A stretch of 64,000 bases of DNA from JBCBJX01 sp964342855 (GCA_964342855.1 CAYFIB010000011.1:1-64000); one strand, 5' to 3'. Positions 40,011-50,000 are shown, numbered from the stretch's first letter. The notes: a model not told the origin generated them from the sequence alone. Program-made: numbers and translations.

Positions 40011-41408
40011 ATGTCCGACAATGATTATGTGATCCGAGACATCTCCCTCGCCGAATACGGCCGCGCGGAGATCGCCATCGCCGAAACCGAAATGCCGGGC
40101 CTGATGGCGACGCGCGAAGAGTATGGCGCCGCGCAGCCCCTGAAAGGCGCGCGCATCGCCGGCTCGCTGCACATGACGATCCAGACGGCGGTCCTCATCC
40201 AGACCCTCGAAGCCCTGGGCGCCACCGTGCGCTGGGCGTCCTGCAACATCTATTCGACACAGGACCACGCCGCCGCCGCCATCGCCGACGCCGGCACGCC
40301 CGTCTTCGCCGTCAAAGGCGAGACCCTTCAGGAATACTGGGAATATGCGGACCGTCTCTGGGAGTGGCCGGACGGGGAAGTCGCCAACATGATCCTCGAC
40401 GACGGCGGCGACGCGACGCTCCTCATCCTCCTCGGCGCGGAAGCGGAGACGAACCCGTCCGTTCTCGACAATCCGTCCAATGAAGAAGAGACCTGCCTCT
40501 TCGACGTCATCAAGGCGCGCCTCGCGAAAGACCCGGGCTTCTATTCGCGCGTCAAAGCCTCGATCCAGGGCGTCACGGAAGAAACGACCACCGGCGTTCT
40601 GCGCCTTTACCAGCGCCAGAAGGCGGGCACGCTTCCGTTCCCGGCGATCAACGTCAACGACTCGGTCACCAAGTCAAAGTTCGACAACAAGTACGGCTGC
40701 CGCGAAAGCCTCGTCGACGCCATCCGTCGCGGTACGGACGTGATGATGGCTGGTAAGATCGCCTGCGTCGCGGGCTACGGGGATGTCGGCAAAGGCTCTG
40801 CGGAATCGCTCCGCGGCGCCGGCGCGCGCGTCCTCGTCACCGAGATCGACCCGATCTGCGCCCTGCAGGCGGCCATGGACGGCTTTGAAGTCGTCACCCT
40901 GGAAGACGCCGCGCCGCGTGCGGACATTTTCGTCACCGCAACGGGCAACAAGGACATCCTGACCCTCGACCACATGCGCGAGATGAAGGACATGGCGATC
41001 GTCTGCAATATCGGCCACTTCGACAACGAGATTCAGGTCGAGAGCCTGCGCAACTACAAATGGACCAACATCAAGCCGCAGGTCGACATGATCGAAAAGC
41101 CGGACGGCAAGCGGATGATCCTTCTCTCCGAAGGGCGCCTCGTGAACCTCGGCAACGCCACCGGCCACCCGAGCTTCGTCATGTCCGCGTCCTTCACCAA
41201 CCAGACGCTGGCGCAGATCGAACTCTACACCAAGGGCGATCAGTACAAGAACGAAGTCTACGTGCTACCGAAGCACCTCGACGAGAAAGTCGCCGCGCTT
41301 CACCTCGCCAAAGTCGGCGCGAAGCTGACGGCGCTTTCAGACGAGCAGGCCGCCTATATCGGTGTCGAGAAAACCGGGCCGTTCAAGTCCGAGCACTACC
41401 GCTACTAA
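40011..41408 (+). CDS. ahcY: Adenosylhomocysteinase (S-adenosylhomocysteine hydrolase)
   Basis: 465 residues. It converts S-adenosyl-homocysteine to adenosine and homocysteine, closing the methylation cycle. Signatures: SLHMTIQTAVLIQTL, VTKSKFDNKYGCRESLVDA (with the catalytic Lys), NAD-binding GYGDVGKGSAESLRG near 261-275, NLGNATGHPSFVMSASF with the catalytic His, and the C-terminal LYRY-like KSEHYRY, which reaches into the neighbouring subunit. Normal length including the about 40-residue insertion seen in proteobacterial enzymes. A palindromic operator precedes it and a strong terminator follows, so it is a monocistronic unit. It is near divL, as in other alphaproteobacteria. Confidence 0.99.
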   Translation: MSDNDYVIRDISLAEYGRAEIAIAETEMPGLMATREEYGAAQPLKGARIAGSLHMTIQTAVLIQTLEALGATVRWASCNIYSTQDHAAAAIADAGTPVFAVKGETLQEYWEYADRLWEWPDGEVANMILDDGGDATLLILLGAEAETNPSVLDNPSNEEETCLFDVIKARLAKDPGFYSRVKASIQGVTEETTTGVLRLYQRQKAGTLPFPAINVNDSVTKSKFDNKYGCRESLVDAIRRGTDVMMAGKIACVAGYGDVGKGSAESLRGAGARVLVTEIDPICALQAAMDGFEVVTLEDAAPRADIFVTATGNKDILTLDHMREMKDMAIVCNIGHFDNEIQVESLRNYKWTNIKPQVDMIEKPDGKRMILLSEGRLVNLGNATGHPSFVMSASFTNQTLAQIELYTKGDQYKNEVYVLPKHLDEKVAALHLAKVGAKLTALSDEQAAYIGVEKTGPFKSEHYRY

Positions 41409-41432
41409 GCTACGCGGTCAGCCGGGAAAGTG

Positions 41433-41464
41433 GCGGCGCGCTTTACGGCGCGCCGCCTTTTTTT
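41433..41464 (+). terminator. Rho-independent terminator of ahcY
   Basis: A 10-bp GC stem (GGCGGCGCGC pairing with GCGCGCCGCC) around a TTTACG loop and a run of six T. It begins 25 bases after the ahcY stop codon. Confidence 0.95.
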
Positions 41465-41502
41465 ACGCCTCGCCTCACCGGCCTCTCGCGCCTCATATAT
41501 CG

Positions 41503-41510
41503 TTAACCAT
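41503..41510. promoter_or_regulatory. CtrA half-site-like sequence TTAACCAT
   Basis: The octamer TTAACCAT, followed immediately by TTAAAG, matches the half-site known for the cell-cycle regulator CtrA in alphaproteobacteria. It lies about 110 bases upstream of the PEP-CTERM-like gene and about 1 kb before divL. Function is inferred from sequence only. Confidence 0.4.
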
Positions 41511-41617
41511 TTAAAGCGCTGATGTACGGAGCAATGTACTCTGTCGCCGCACTGGCATGTCGCTTGCTCGTTATTTGAACAAGAGCCTCTCCTCTCAGAG
41601 CCAAAAGGTTGCGTCAG

Positions 41618-42325
41618 ATGAAACAGTTTCTCCTCGCCAGCGCGCTCAGCGTTCTTTCGGCGACTGCCGCCAACGCCGGCGTCGTCGTTTCTTCATCCGC
41701 AGACATCATGATCAGCGTCGATCAAGCAGCGCCTCTTGATGCGGAAGCAGCGCTTCTCGCCAGCCTCGACACATCGGTCACCGAAAGCTTTGAAGGCTTC
41801 GCCGTAGGCGGCGGGCTGACGACGCTCTCCACCGCCGTCGGCGAATTCAACGCCGTCGCTGCCGGTCAGCAGGGCCTCCAGTTCGCCATCGGCGCCGGCA
41901 ACATCACCGGCCGAGAGGGCGTCGCCGGCCCCCAGTTCTTTGAAAGCCTCGACCTTCTATCCGTCACCCTCGACATCGCGGGCCTCGGATTCGATTTCGA
42001 CGCTCTCGGTTTCTTCCTGCAGGATCCCTCCGACCAGGGCGCGACGTTTGAGATCCTTTTCGCCGATGGCGAGCTAGCGTCAGCTTTCGTTCAGTTTGAA
42101 AACGAACCGAATGGTCAGCTGTCATACATCAGCGCGATGTTCGCCAAACCGATCGACCAATTGACCATCTCGTTCGCCAACATCGACAACGACAAAAACG
42201 ACGGGTTCGGTCTGGACGACATCACCCTCGGTCGCAAGACGACCGACGTCGCCGAGCCGGGCCTTCTCGGCCTCTTCGGCCTCGGCCTTCTCGGTCTCGG
42301 CTTCGCGGCGCGCCGTCGCGGCTAA
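41618..42325 (+). CDS. Exported protein with PEP-CTERM-like sorting signal
   Basis: 235 residues from ATG 41618 (AAAAGG upstream; TTG 41609 rejected). The N-terminus MKQFLLASALSVLSATAANA is a Sec signal peptide. The C-terminus shows the tripartite sorting signal: VAEPG, a Leu/Gly hydrophobic helix (LLGLFGLGLLGLGFAA) and the basic end RRRG. Glu-Pro is retained while the first Pro is Ala. The body is beta-rich and acidic (FDFDALGFFLQDPSDQGATF), resembling PEP-CTERM proteins of the extracellular matrix type. Such proteins need exosortase, which is not present in the window. It lies between ahcY and divL and is bracketed by terminators, so it is a one-gene unit probably inserted there. Confidence 0.85.
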   Translation: MKQFLLASALSVLSATAANAGVVVSSSADIMISVDQAAPLDAEAALLASLDTSVTESFEGFAVGGGLTTLSTAVGEFNAVAAGQQGLQFAIGAGNITGREGVAGPQFFESLDLLSVTLDIAGLGFDFDALGFFLQDPSDQGATFEILFADGELASAFVQFENEPNGQLSYISAMFAKPIDQLTISFANIDNDKNDGFGLDDITLGRKTTDVAEPGLLGLFGLGLLGLGFAARRRG

Positions 42326-42345
42326 GGCCGAATTTCGACGCTCTT

Positions 42346-42375
42346 AAAACGGCGGCCTTCGGGCCGCCGTTTTTG
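42346..42375 (+). terminator. Rho-independent terminator of the PEP-CTERM-like gene
   Basis: AAAACGGCGGCC-TTCG-GGCCGCCGTTTTT: a 12-bp stem with a UUCG-type tetraloop followed by T residues, 20 bases after the stop codon. Confidence 0.95.
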
Positions 42376-42564
42376 TTTTCGACCTTCATGGCGGCGTCGG
42401 GAGCGCATAACCCTTTTCGCGTATCGATGCTTTCGGAGGCGGATCGGTCGCGCGCTCATGCGTAAAAACCCTGTGGCCAGAGCGCGCGAACCTCAGCATA
42501 GTCCGTCGATGAATTTTTCGCGCGCTGGGTGCGCTGCGCGGCTTCGATGAACGGAAGAGGCGAG

Positions 42565-45204
42565 ATGAGACGGGCGCTGAAAGCGACGACGGCCCTGACG
42601 GCGGCGGCGACGACGTCTTTCGGCGCGGCGCACGCGGCGGTCCTCTCCGGCGTCGCCCTCGACCCGACGACCGCAAGCGCCATCGGCGCGGCGAGCCTCG
42701 CCGCCGGCGCCGCGCTCTTCATCGTCAAGCTCGCCCGCGACGCCAAGCGCCAGTCGCTGAAATGGTCCGAGCGCCTCGCCGTCATGGAAGGCCGGCTGGA
42801 GAAGGCTGAAAGCGTTCTCGCCGCGCACCCGGGCCTCGTTATCGTCTGGGAGGACACCGCCGCCGAGATCGGCGCCGATTGGGGCCGCCCGCGCGTCCTC
42901 GGCGGCCCGGCGGCCCTCGCCTCCATGCTGACCTTCGCCGGCGATGATCCGGGCGAGCCCGACCCGGTGCGTCGGCTGCTCAACGCCCTGTCGGGCCTCG
43001 CCCTGGAAGAAGACGCCCGCACGCCGGAGCGCCGACCATTGGGCGAGCGCATCAAGGAGTTGCGTGAGCACGGCGTCAGCTTCGCTGGCGTCGTTTACTC
43101 CGAAGACGGACGGCCGATCGAGATCGACGGTCGCGCCGCGGGCGGCCAGGTCGCGCTCTGGCTGACGGACCCCGCCGCGCGCATGGCCGAGGACGCCGGC
43201 GGCCTCGGCAAGCTATCCGAGCGCGCAGGCGACCTCCACGCGAGCCACGCTCTCATTGAACGTGCGCCGACGCCCATGTGGCGACGCGACGCCGAGCTGA
43301 AACTCATCTGGGCGAACCGCGCCTACGCCGAAGCCGTGGAAGCGGCGAGCCCCGCCGATGCGGTGCGGCGCCAGCTGGAGCTCGCCTCCGCCTCCAAGCG
43401 TCTCGCCGCGAAGGCCAAGTCGGAAGGGGCGCGCGCGGAGAACCGGTTCTCCGTCGCCATTGGCGGCGCGCAACGCATTCTGCGCATTGTCGAGACGCCG
43501 CTGCATGGCGCGGGCGACGCCGCCATCGGCGGCATGGCGATCGACATCACCGACGCCCAGAAAGCGAAAAAAGATCTCGCCCGGCATCTGGACGCGCACC
43601 ACCGCACCCTCGATCAGATCCCGGCGGCCGTCGCCGTCTTCGGCGCCAAACAGGAGCTCGTCTTCCACAACCGGGCTTTCCAAGCGCTCTGGAAGCTCGA
43701 CGACTCCGATCTCGCCGCGCGCCCGAAACACGGCGAGATCCTCGACCGATTGCATGAGCGCGGATCGCTGCCGCAGATCGCCGATTTCAGCGGCTGGCGC
43801 GACGAGCAGCTTTCTCTGTACACGATGAATACGGGCGACGCCGCCGACGCCAAAGCGGGCGCGCTGCCGGACGCGATCTGGACACTGCCGAACGGGCGTT
43901 CCCTGCGCGTCATCTCCCAGCACCATCCGCTCGGGGGCGTGCTGGTCGTTTTTGAAGACATCACCGAACGCCTCGACCTCGAAGCCCGCTTCAACACGGT
44001 CATCAAGGTTCAGGAAGCGACCCTCGACAATCTCGCCGACGCCGTCGCGGTCTTCGGCGGCGACGGACGCCTGCGTCTCGCGAACCACGTCTTCCGCGAT
44101 CTCTTCGGCCTCGCCATCGACACCGAAACCGACAAACGCTCGCGCGTCGATGATCTGGCGAAACGCCTCGTCGCCCTGTCGCCGGAAGCGGGCGCTCTGG
44201 CGGAAGAAGTCAAACGCCGGGTGACTTCGCTGTCTTCGGACGGCCGCACGCCCATTGACGATCAGGAAGCAGCGTTCACGGACGGGCGTACGCTCGCCTG
44301 CTCGACCGAGCCGCTGCCCGACGGCGCGACCCTTGTCGTCTTCCGTGACATCACCGACACCCGCGAACGCGAAAAAGAGCTTCGCGAGCGCAACGCCTGG
44401 CTTGAAGCGGCGGACCGCGTGAAGTCGAAATTCGTCGACCACGTCTCTTATCAGCTGCGCAATCCGCTCAACACGATCATCGGCTTCTCGGAGATCCTCG
44501 AGAGCGAAATGTTCGGCTCACTGAACGATCGCCAGAAGGACTACGCCTCCAGCGTGCTTTCCGCGGCGAACCACCTTCTCGACCTCATCAACGACGTTAT
44601 CGACCTCGCCGCCATCGATGCGGGCCGCCTGTCGCTGGAAGTCGGCGAACTCGACATCCGCAAGGTGCTGGAGAACGCCATCACCTATGCGGCGCTGAAG
44701 GCGGAAGACACGCAGGTCGCGCTGAAACTCGACTGCCCGAAAGACATCGGCGTGGTCGTGGCCGATGAGAAACGGCTAAAGCAGATCCTCTTCAACCTCC
44801 TCTCCAACGCGTTCGCTTTCACCCCGAGCGGCGGACAGGTGACCCTCAGCGCGCGGCGCGTCGGCGAGGACGTCTCCATCACCGTCACCGATACGGGCCG
44901 TGGCGTGTCGCCTACGGATCAGTCGCGCGCTTTCGACCGTTTCGAGAGCGCGGGCCCCGGCGCAGGCGCCGGCCTCGGCCTCGCCCTCGTTCAGAGCTTC
45001 GTCGAGCTGCATGGCGGCTGGGTGCGCATGGAAAGCGCGCCGGGCGAAGGCGCGCGCGTGACCTGCCATTTCCCGGCCTCCGGCCCGATTGAGATCGACG
45101 GCGAAGACGCCGACGAGCCGACCGCGGACGCCGCTGCCGAAGCGACGACCGACGACGCGGCGACAGCCGCCGCCGAAGCCGCCGCGAGCCGCGCCGCCGA
45201 ATAA
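42565..45204 (+). CDS. divL: DivL-like PAS-domain pseudo-histidine kinase
   Basis: 879 residues from ATG 42565 (GGAAGAGG upstream). One or two N-terminal membrane segments (about 7-45), then three PAS-like domains starting near 228, 344 and 486 (IPAAVAVFGAKQELVFHNR in the second, LADAVAVFGGDGRLRL in the third). The dimerisation helix reads FVDHVSYQLRNPLNTIIGF: where kinases have the phosphorylated His (SHELR), this protein has Tyr629. The ATPase domain (about 732-838) is intact: NLLSNAFAFTPSG (N box), DTGRGVSP, AGLGLALVQ. Tyr in place of His with an intact ATPase domain is the mark of Caulobacter DivL (Tyr550), which binds DivK and controls CckA and hence CtrA. The C-terminus is an acidic Ala-rich tail. 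Proximity to ahcY agrees with alphaproteobacterial synteny. Confidence 0.85.
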   Translation: MRRALKATTALTAAATTSFGAAHAAVLSGVALDPTTASAIGAASLAAGAALFIVKLARDAKRQSLKWSERLAVMEGRLEKAESVLAAHPGLVIVWEDTAAEIGADWGRPRVLGGPAALASMLTFAGDDPGEPDPVRRLLNALSGLALEEDARTPERRPLGERIKELREHGVSFAGVVYSEDGRPIEIDGRAAGGQVALWLTDPAARMAEDAGGLGKLSERAGDLHASHALIERAPTPMWRRDAELKLIWANRAYAEAVEAASPADAVRRQLELASASKRLAAKAKSEGARAENRFSVAIGGAQRILRIVETPLHGAGDAAIGGMAIDITDAQKAKKDLARHLDAHHRTLDQIPAAVAVFGAKQELVFHNRAFQALWKLDDSDLAARPKHGEILDRLHERGSLPQIADFSGWRDEQLSLYTMNTGDAADAKAGALPDAIWTLPNGRSLRVISQHHPLGGVLVVFEDITERLDLEARFNTVIKVQEATLDNLADAVAVFGGDGRLRLANHVFRDLFGLAIDTETDKRSRVDDLAKRLVALSPEAGALAEEVKRRVTSLSSDGRTPIDDQEAAFTDGRTLACSTEPLPDGATLVVFRDITDTREREKELRERNAWLEAADRVKSKFVDHVSYQLRNPLNTIIGFSEILESEMFGSLNDRQKDYASSVLSAANHLLDLINDVIDLAAIDAGRLSLEVGELDIRKVLENAITYAALKAEDTQVALKLDCPKDIGVVVADEKRLKQILFNLLSNAFAFTPSGGQVTLSARRVGEDVSITVTDTGRGVSPTDQSRAFDRFESAGPGAGAGLGLALVQSFVELHGGWVRMESAPGEGARVTCHFPASGPIEIDGEDADEPTADAAAEATTDDAATAAAEAAASRAAE

Positions 45205-45257
45205 CCGGATTTCAAAAGTCCTGAGGCACGTTGGCTCCGATAAAAGGAGCGACGGCT

Positions 45258-45470
45258 ATGGATCCTCGATTTCTCGCACTCGCATTCGCGCTTGGGGCCG
45301 TCGCCGGCGTCTGGGGCGAACGCCTCGCCGGGGGCGCGGTCGAGCGCGCTATGTTCCGCCCGCGCGTCGCCGCCGAAACGCCGGTCAAGAAGCCGAAGAT
45401 CGTCAAGGTGCCGGCGTCCGTCGCCGCCGCGCCAGAAGAAAATTCCTGCGAGGCGCGCGACGCCGACTAG
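45258..45470 (+). CDS. Small membrane-anchored hypothetical protein
   Basis: 70 residues from ATG 45258, with AAAAGGAG nine bases upstream; a TTG at 45231 is less likely. One N-terminal helix (FLALAFALGAVAGVWGERLA, about 4-23), then a short basic Lys/Pro-rich linker (VKKPKIVKVP) and one Cys near the C-terminus (NSCEAR). Function unknown. It lies 53 bases after divL and 33 before the TPR gene, so it could belong to the divL transcript. Confidence 0.55.
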   Translation: MDPRFLALAFALGAVAGVWGERLAGGAVERAMFRPRVAAETPVKKPKIVKVPASVAAAPEENSCEARDAD

Positions 45471-45503
45471 AAATCGCCGCCTTCCGGGGCCATAGCCGCC
45501 CTC

Positions 45504-46130
45504 ATGATTATTTCTCTATTTCTCGCGCTCGCGCTGCAGGACGCCGCACCGGCGCAGGACCGTGACTACGACGCCTGCATCGCCGAAGTCGAACGCGAGC
45601 CGGGCCGCGGGTATTCCACCGCCGCGCGCTGGGCCGCGAATTCCGGCGACCCGGCGGCGCAGCACTGCCTCGCTCTCGCTGAAATCGCGCTCGGGAAGAA
45701 AACCACCGGCGCCCGTCGCCTTCGCGCCCTCGCCGAGCATGAGGCGGGCGACCCCGGCTTGCGCGGACGTTTGCTCGTTCAGGCGATCGACGCGTTCCTT
45801 TCCGCCGACCTTCCTCGTGAAGCCGAAGAGGCCGCCGATGCGGCGCTCGCCATCGCGCCGACGTCTTTCGCCGTGAACACCGCCGCCGCCAAGGCCTTCG
45901 CCACCACCGGGCGCTGGGGCCGCGTCGTCGAAACCGTCGACGCCGCCGACGCGGACGGGCGCGCCGCCGCCGGTCTCATCATTCTGCGCGGCCGCGCCCT
46001 GCAGGCGCTCGGCGACTACGAGCGCGCGCTGGAAGACGTCATCGAGGCGATCAGCCGCGACCCGGAAAACATCGACGCGCTCGTCCTCCGCGGCGAGCTT
46101 CTGCAGGCGACGCGCGCGCCCACCCGCTGA
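45504..46130 (+). CDS. Exported TPR-repeat protein
   Basis: 208 residues with a short signal-like N-terminus (MIISLFLALALQDAAPAQ), probably targeting the periplasm. Several helix pairs of the TPR type are seen: AARWAANSGDPAAQHCLALA near 40-60, EAEEAADAALAIAPTSFAVN near 110-130 and the clearest repeat ALGDYERALEDVIEAISRDP near 170-190. TPR domains mediate protein binding. Partner unknown. The two cysteines (DACIAE and QHCLAL) could form a disulfide. It may be part of the transcript that begins with divL. Confidence 0.75.
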   Translation: MIISLFLALALQDAAPAQDRDYDACIAEVEREPGRGYSTAARWAANSGDPAAQHCLALAEIALGKKTTGARRLRALAEHEAGDPGLRGRLLVQAIDAFLSADLPREAEEAADAALAIAPTSFAVNTAAAKAFATTGRWGRVVETVDAADADGRAAAGLIILRGRALQALGDYERALEDVIEAISRDPENIDALVLRGELLQATRAPTR

Positions 46131-46178
46131 CGGTTCTTTCTTGGGCGGGTCGGCAAATCGGTCCACCAAGGGGTTTCG

Positions 46179-46193
46179 TTAACGCATCCTTTA
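46179..46193. promoter_or_regulatory. CtrA-box-like sequence (TTAA-N7-TTTA)
   Basis: TTAACGCATCCTTTA differs by one base from the full CtrA consensus TTAA-N7-TTAA. It lies about 50 bases upstream of the GTG start of the membrane protein at 46244, where a promoter is expected. Inferred from sequence only. Confidence 0.35.
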
Positions 46194-46243
46194 GAATCCT
46201 AAGCCGTGATGCGGGAACGTGGCGATTTGGGAGAAGGACGCGC

Positions 46244-46996
46244 GTGATCTCCGTTCCGGCGAACGCCAGCTCTGTTCATGATCTTCAGGCTCGCGCCGAG
46301 CGCGAGGCGCGTCGACGCGTCCGCTCGCAGCCGCTTTCACGCGCCGCCCGCCTTTACCTTATCTCCGATCTGTCGCGCCGCTCCGGCGCCGGGCTCGCCG
46401 TCATCGGCGGCATGATCGCCTGCCTCGCTATTCTTTCCAGCCTCGCCGTCCCAGCGCGCGCGCTCATCTGGGCGGCGATGGCGGCGCCCGCGCTGTATGT
46501 CGCTAGACGTCTGCAGCAGTCCTATCTCGTCGGCGGCAAGGCGTCGCCGCGCCCGTTCCATTGGCGTGCGGACTATGTGGCCGCGCTCTGCGTCCTTGGC
46601 GCTGCTTTCGGCTCCGGCGCCATGCTGCTCGCGACCGGCGAGACGTCGCTCCTTCTTTCCGCCTCCCTCGGCGCGGCGATCATGGTCGCCGGGCTCGCAG
46701 CCGCGCTCGGTCACGCCTCGCACGGACCGGCGGCGGCGGCGCTCTGGTCGCCCGCGGTCGCGTTCTCACTCTTCGCAGCCCTGCGCGGCGGCGGCGGCGT
46801 GCCGCTCGTCAGCGTGCTCGCCATCGGCGTGCTCGGCGCGTTCCTCATTGCGTACGCCGTGCGCCGCGAGCGCGCCAAAGCGCGCGATCGCTTCCCGTTG
46901 AGCCGTCGTCAGCCGAAGGTCGATCCCGGCGCGGACGAGACCGACGCGGTCGATCTCGACACCGCAGCGGACGACGCCACGGGCACGACGGGCTGA
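46244..46996 (+). CDS. Hypothetical multi-helix membrane protein
   Basis: 250 residues from GTG 46244 (GGGAGAAGG upstream). A basic amphipathic N-terminus (LQARAEREARRRVRSQPLSR) precedes six hydrophobic helices in three pairs: about 48-90, 110-155 and 162-210 (LAVIGGMIACLAILSSLAVP, YVAALCVLGAAFGSGAMLL, VPLVSVLAIGVLGAFLIAYA). A charged tail ends in acidic repeats (DETDAVDLDTAADD). No family recognised. It sits directly before the NAD-glutamate dehydrogenase gene and behind a CtrA-box-like sequence, so its expression may be cell-cycle regulated, an untested idea. Confidence 0.65.
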   Translation: MISVPANASSVHDLQARAEREARRRVRSQPLSRAARLYLISDLSRRSGAGLAVIGGMIACLAILSSLAVPARALIWAAMAAPALYVARRLQQSYLVGGKASPRPFHWRADYVAALCVLGAAFGSGAMLLATGETSLLLSASLGAAIMVAGLAAALGHASHGPAAAALWSPAVAFSLFAALRGGGGVPLVSVLAIGVLGAFLIAYAVRRERAKARDRFPLSRRQPKVDPGADETDAVDLDTAADDATGTTG

Positions 46997-47060
46997 CGCT
47001 CGGTCAATTTCGCGCTGCAGCGTCGTCAACTGGCGTTGATATCCGCTGAAAGGTTTGCAC

Positions 47061-50000
47061 ATGTGGTCCGCGTCCGGCGGGGTCCGGGCTGACCTTTCCG
47101 GAGACGCGCCCATGGCCGCCCGCTTCGAACTCGATGCTGAATTCGATCTGAACGCTGCTCTCGCGATCGCGCGCGAGCGCGCGCCCGACGCCTTTGAAGG
47201 CGACGGCGCGCCGCTCTCGGCTTTCGCGGACTATCTCAGCCAGGCGGCCCGCTATCGCATCGCCGAAGACGGCCGTGTCGAGAACCCGGACGCGCTTGTC
47301 GATCGCGTCGCCGAGACCTGGACCTTCCTTAAAACGCGGCCTTCCGGAGAGGCGCTCGTCCGTGTCCGATCCGTCGAGGGAGCGTCCTGGCGCGATGCGC
47401 GGCTGATCGCGGAAATCGCGACGCAGGACCGACCGTTTCTCGTCGACAGCATCTCCGCCGCACTCGCCGACAGCGGCAAAACCGTTTCGTACTTCCTCAA
47501 CGCCGTTCTCGACATCGCGCGCGATGACGCCGGAACGATCGCCGAGCGCGGCGACTATCTCCGCGAAGCGGTCATCCGCATCGAGATGGACCCCGCTTCA
47601 GACGGCTCCGAAGCGGAGGACCTGGAACGCGAAATTCGCGCCGTGCTCGCCGACGTCCAGATCGCCGTGGACGATTGGGAGGACATGCGCGCCCGTCTCG
47701 CCTCCGCCATCGCCCAGCTGGAGCGCGCGCGCATTGAAAGCGTCAGCCGCGAGCGCCGCCGCGAAGCCGTCGAGTTCCTGAAATGGATGTGGGACAATAA
47801 GTTCGCCTTTCTCGGCGTACGGCGCTTCGACTACCGGAAGACGGAGAACGGCGTCTCCTTCGAGCACGCGCCGGAGCTGGATCGCGGCCTGTTGCGCGAC
47901 AAGGACCGGCGAATTCTCGGCGGCACGTTTCAGGCGGACGGACGCCTGACGCCGTCGGTCGACGCGTTTCTCCAATCCGACGAAATCCTCATCATCGCCA
48001 AAGCGAACGCCCGATCCATCGTCCACCGGCGAACGGCGATGGACTATGTCGGCGTGAAACTTTATTCCGCTGACGGACGGCTCATCGGGGAAGAACGCTT
48101 TGTCGGCCTCTTCACCTCGGCCACCTATAACCGCCCCGCCAGCGACATTCCGCTGGTGCGCGGCAAGGTTTCCGCCGTTCTGGAGAACGCCGGCTTCGCG
48201 CCTGGCGGGCACAATGAGAACGCGCTCCTCAATATTCTGGAGACGTTCCCGCGCGACGAGCTTCTGCAGATCGACGAGCAGACGCTCACCACCATCGCCC
48301 TCGGCGTTCTGCAACTGAACAAGCGTCCGCACACGCGACTTTTCCTGCGGCGCGACCGGTTCGACCGGTTTGTCTCCGCTCTCGCGTACATCCCGCGCGA
48401 TCGGTTCAATTCCACCGTGCGCGAGCGGATATGCCGGTTGCTGTCGAAATCCTATCGCGGCTCTCTCTCCGGCTTCACCGTCTTCTTCGGCGAAGGCGCG
48501 CTGGTGCGCCTGCACATCATCATCGACCAAATCGACCCGGAGGCGCGCGCGCCCGGTGTCGGCGAACTGGAGCGGGAGGTCGAGGCGATCGTCCGCACTT
48601 GGACGGACAACTTCCTCGCCAAAGCCCGCGAAGCCTATTCAGGCGCGCCGCCCCGCGGCCTCATCGGACGCTATGAAAATGCGTTCCCGGCCGGGTACCG
48701 CGAGCGCAATGACGCGACGCAGGCGCTTCTCGACATCGCCAAGATCGAGACGTTGGGCGGCGACCGGCGCCGGGCGCTGCGCGCGTTCCGCCTGAACGAC
48801 GACAAGCCTTCGTCCGTTCGTCTGAAACTCTATCAGCTGGAAGAGCCTGTTCCGCTTTCGGAATTCATGCCGACGCTCGAGAACATGGGGCTCAACATCA
48901 TCATCGAAGCGGGCTTCGCCATTCGCCCGACCGATGGCCGATGCATCTGGGTTCACGAGTTCGTCGCGGAAGAACGAACGAACCGCCCGATCGATTTTGA
49001 GAAAGTCCGCACGCCTTTTGAAGCCACGTGCGAGGCGGTTCTCGGCGGCCTTGCGGACGATGACGATTTCAACGCGCTCGTACTCGCCGCGGGTCTCGAC
49101 TGGCGCGAAGCGGCGGCGCTCCGCGCCTGCGCGAAATTCCAGATCCAGTCCGGCTTCCAGTTCTCTCTCGACTATATGGCGAGCGCGTTGATCGCTCACC
49201 CCGATCTCGCGCGTCTGCTGGCCGACATCTTCCATGCGCGTTTCGACCCCGGCCTCGATGAAGCCGCGCGCAAAGAGCGCGTGAAGCAGTTGAAAGACGC
49301 GCTGTCGGCTGGCGTTGAAAACGTACAGAGCCTCGACGAAGACCGGATCCTGCGGCGCTTTGAAAACCTGCTCGCCGCGGTGAAGCGTACGAACTTTTTC
49401 CAGACGGCGGAGAACGGCGGCCCGAAGGCGCATATCAGTTTCAAGATCGCGAGCCGCGAGCTGGAAGAGCTGCCGGAGCCGAAACCCTATCGCGAGATTT
49501 TCGTCTCCTCACCGCAGGTCGATGGCGTGCACCTGCGCTTCGGGGCCGTCGCGCGCGGCGGTCTTAGATGGTCCGACCGCAAAGAAGATTACCGCACGGA
49601 GGTTCTCGGCCTCGTCAAGGCGCAACAGGTGAAAAACGCGGTCATCGTGCCCGTCGGCTCGAAGGGCTGCTTCTATCCGCGCCAGCTGCCCATGGGCGGC
49701 GACCGCGACGCCGTCTTCGAAGCAGGGAAAGCCGCCTACAGAACCTTCATCGCCGGTCTGCTTGATGTCACCGACAACATCGTGGACGGCGAAATCGTGC
49801 GTCCGCCGAACACCGTCGTTCACGACGGCGACGACCCTTATCTCGTCGTCGCCGCCGACAAAGGCACGGCGACGTTCTCCGACACGGCCAACGCCATCGC
49901 CGTCGAGCGCGGCTTCTGGCTGGGCGACGCCTTCGCCTCCGGCGGGTCGGCCGGCTACGACCACAAGGTCATGGGCATCACCGCTCGCGGCGGCTGGGAG

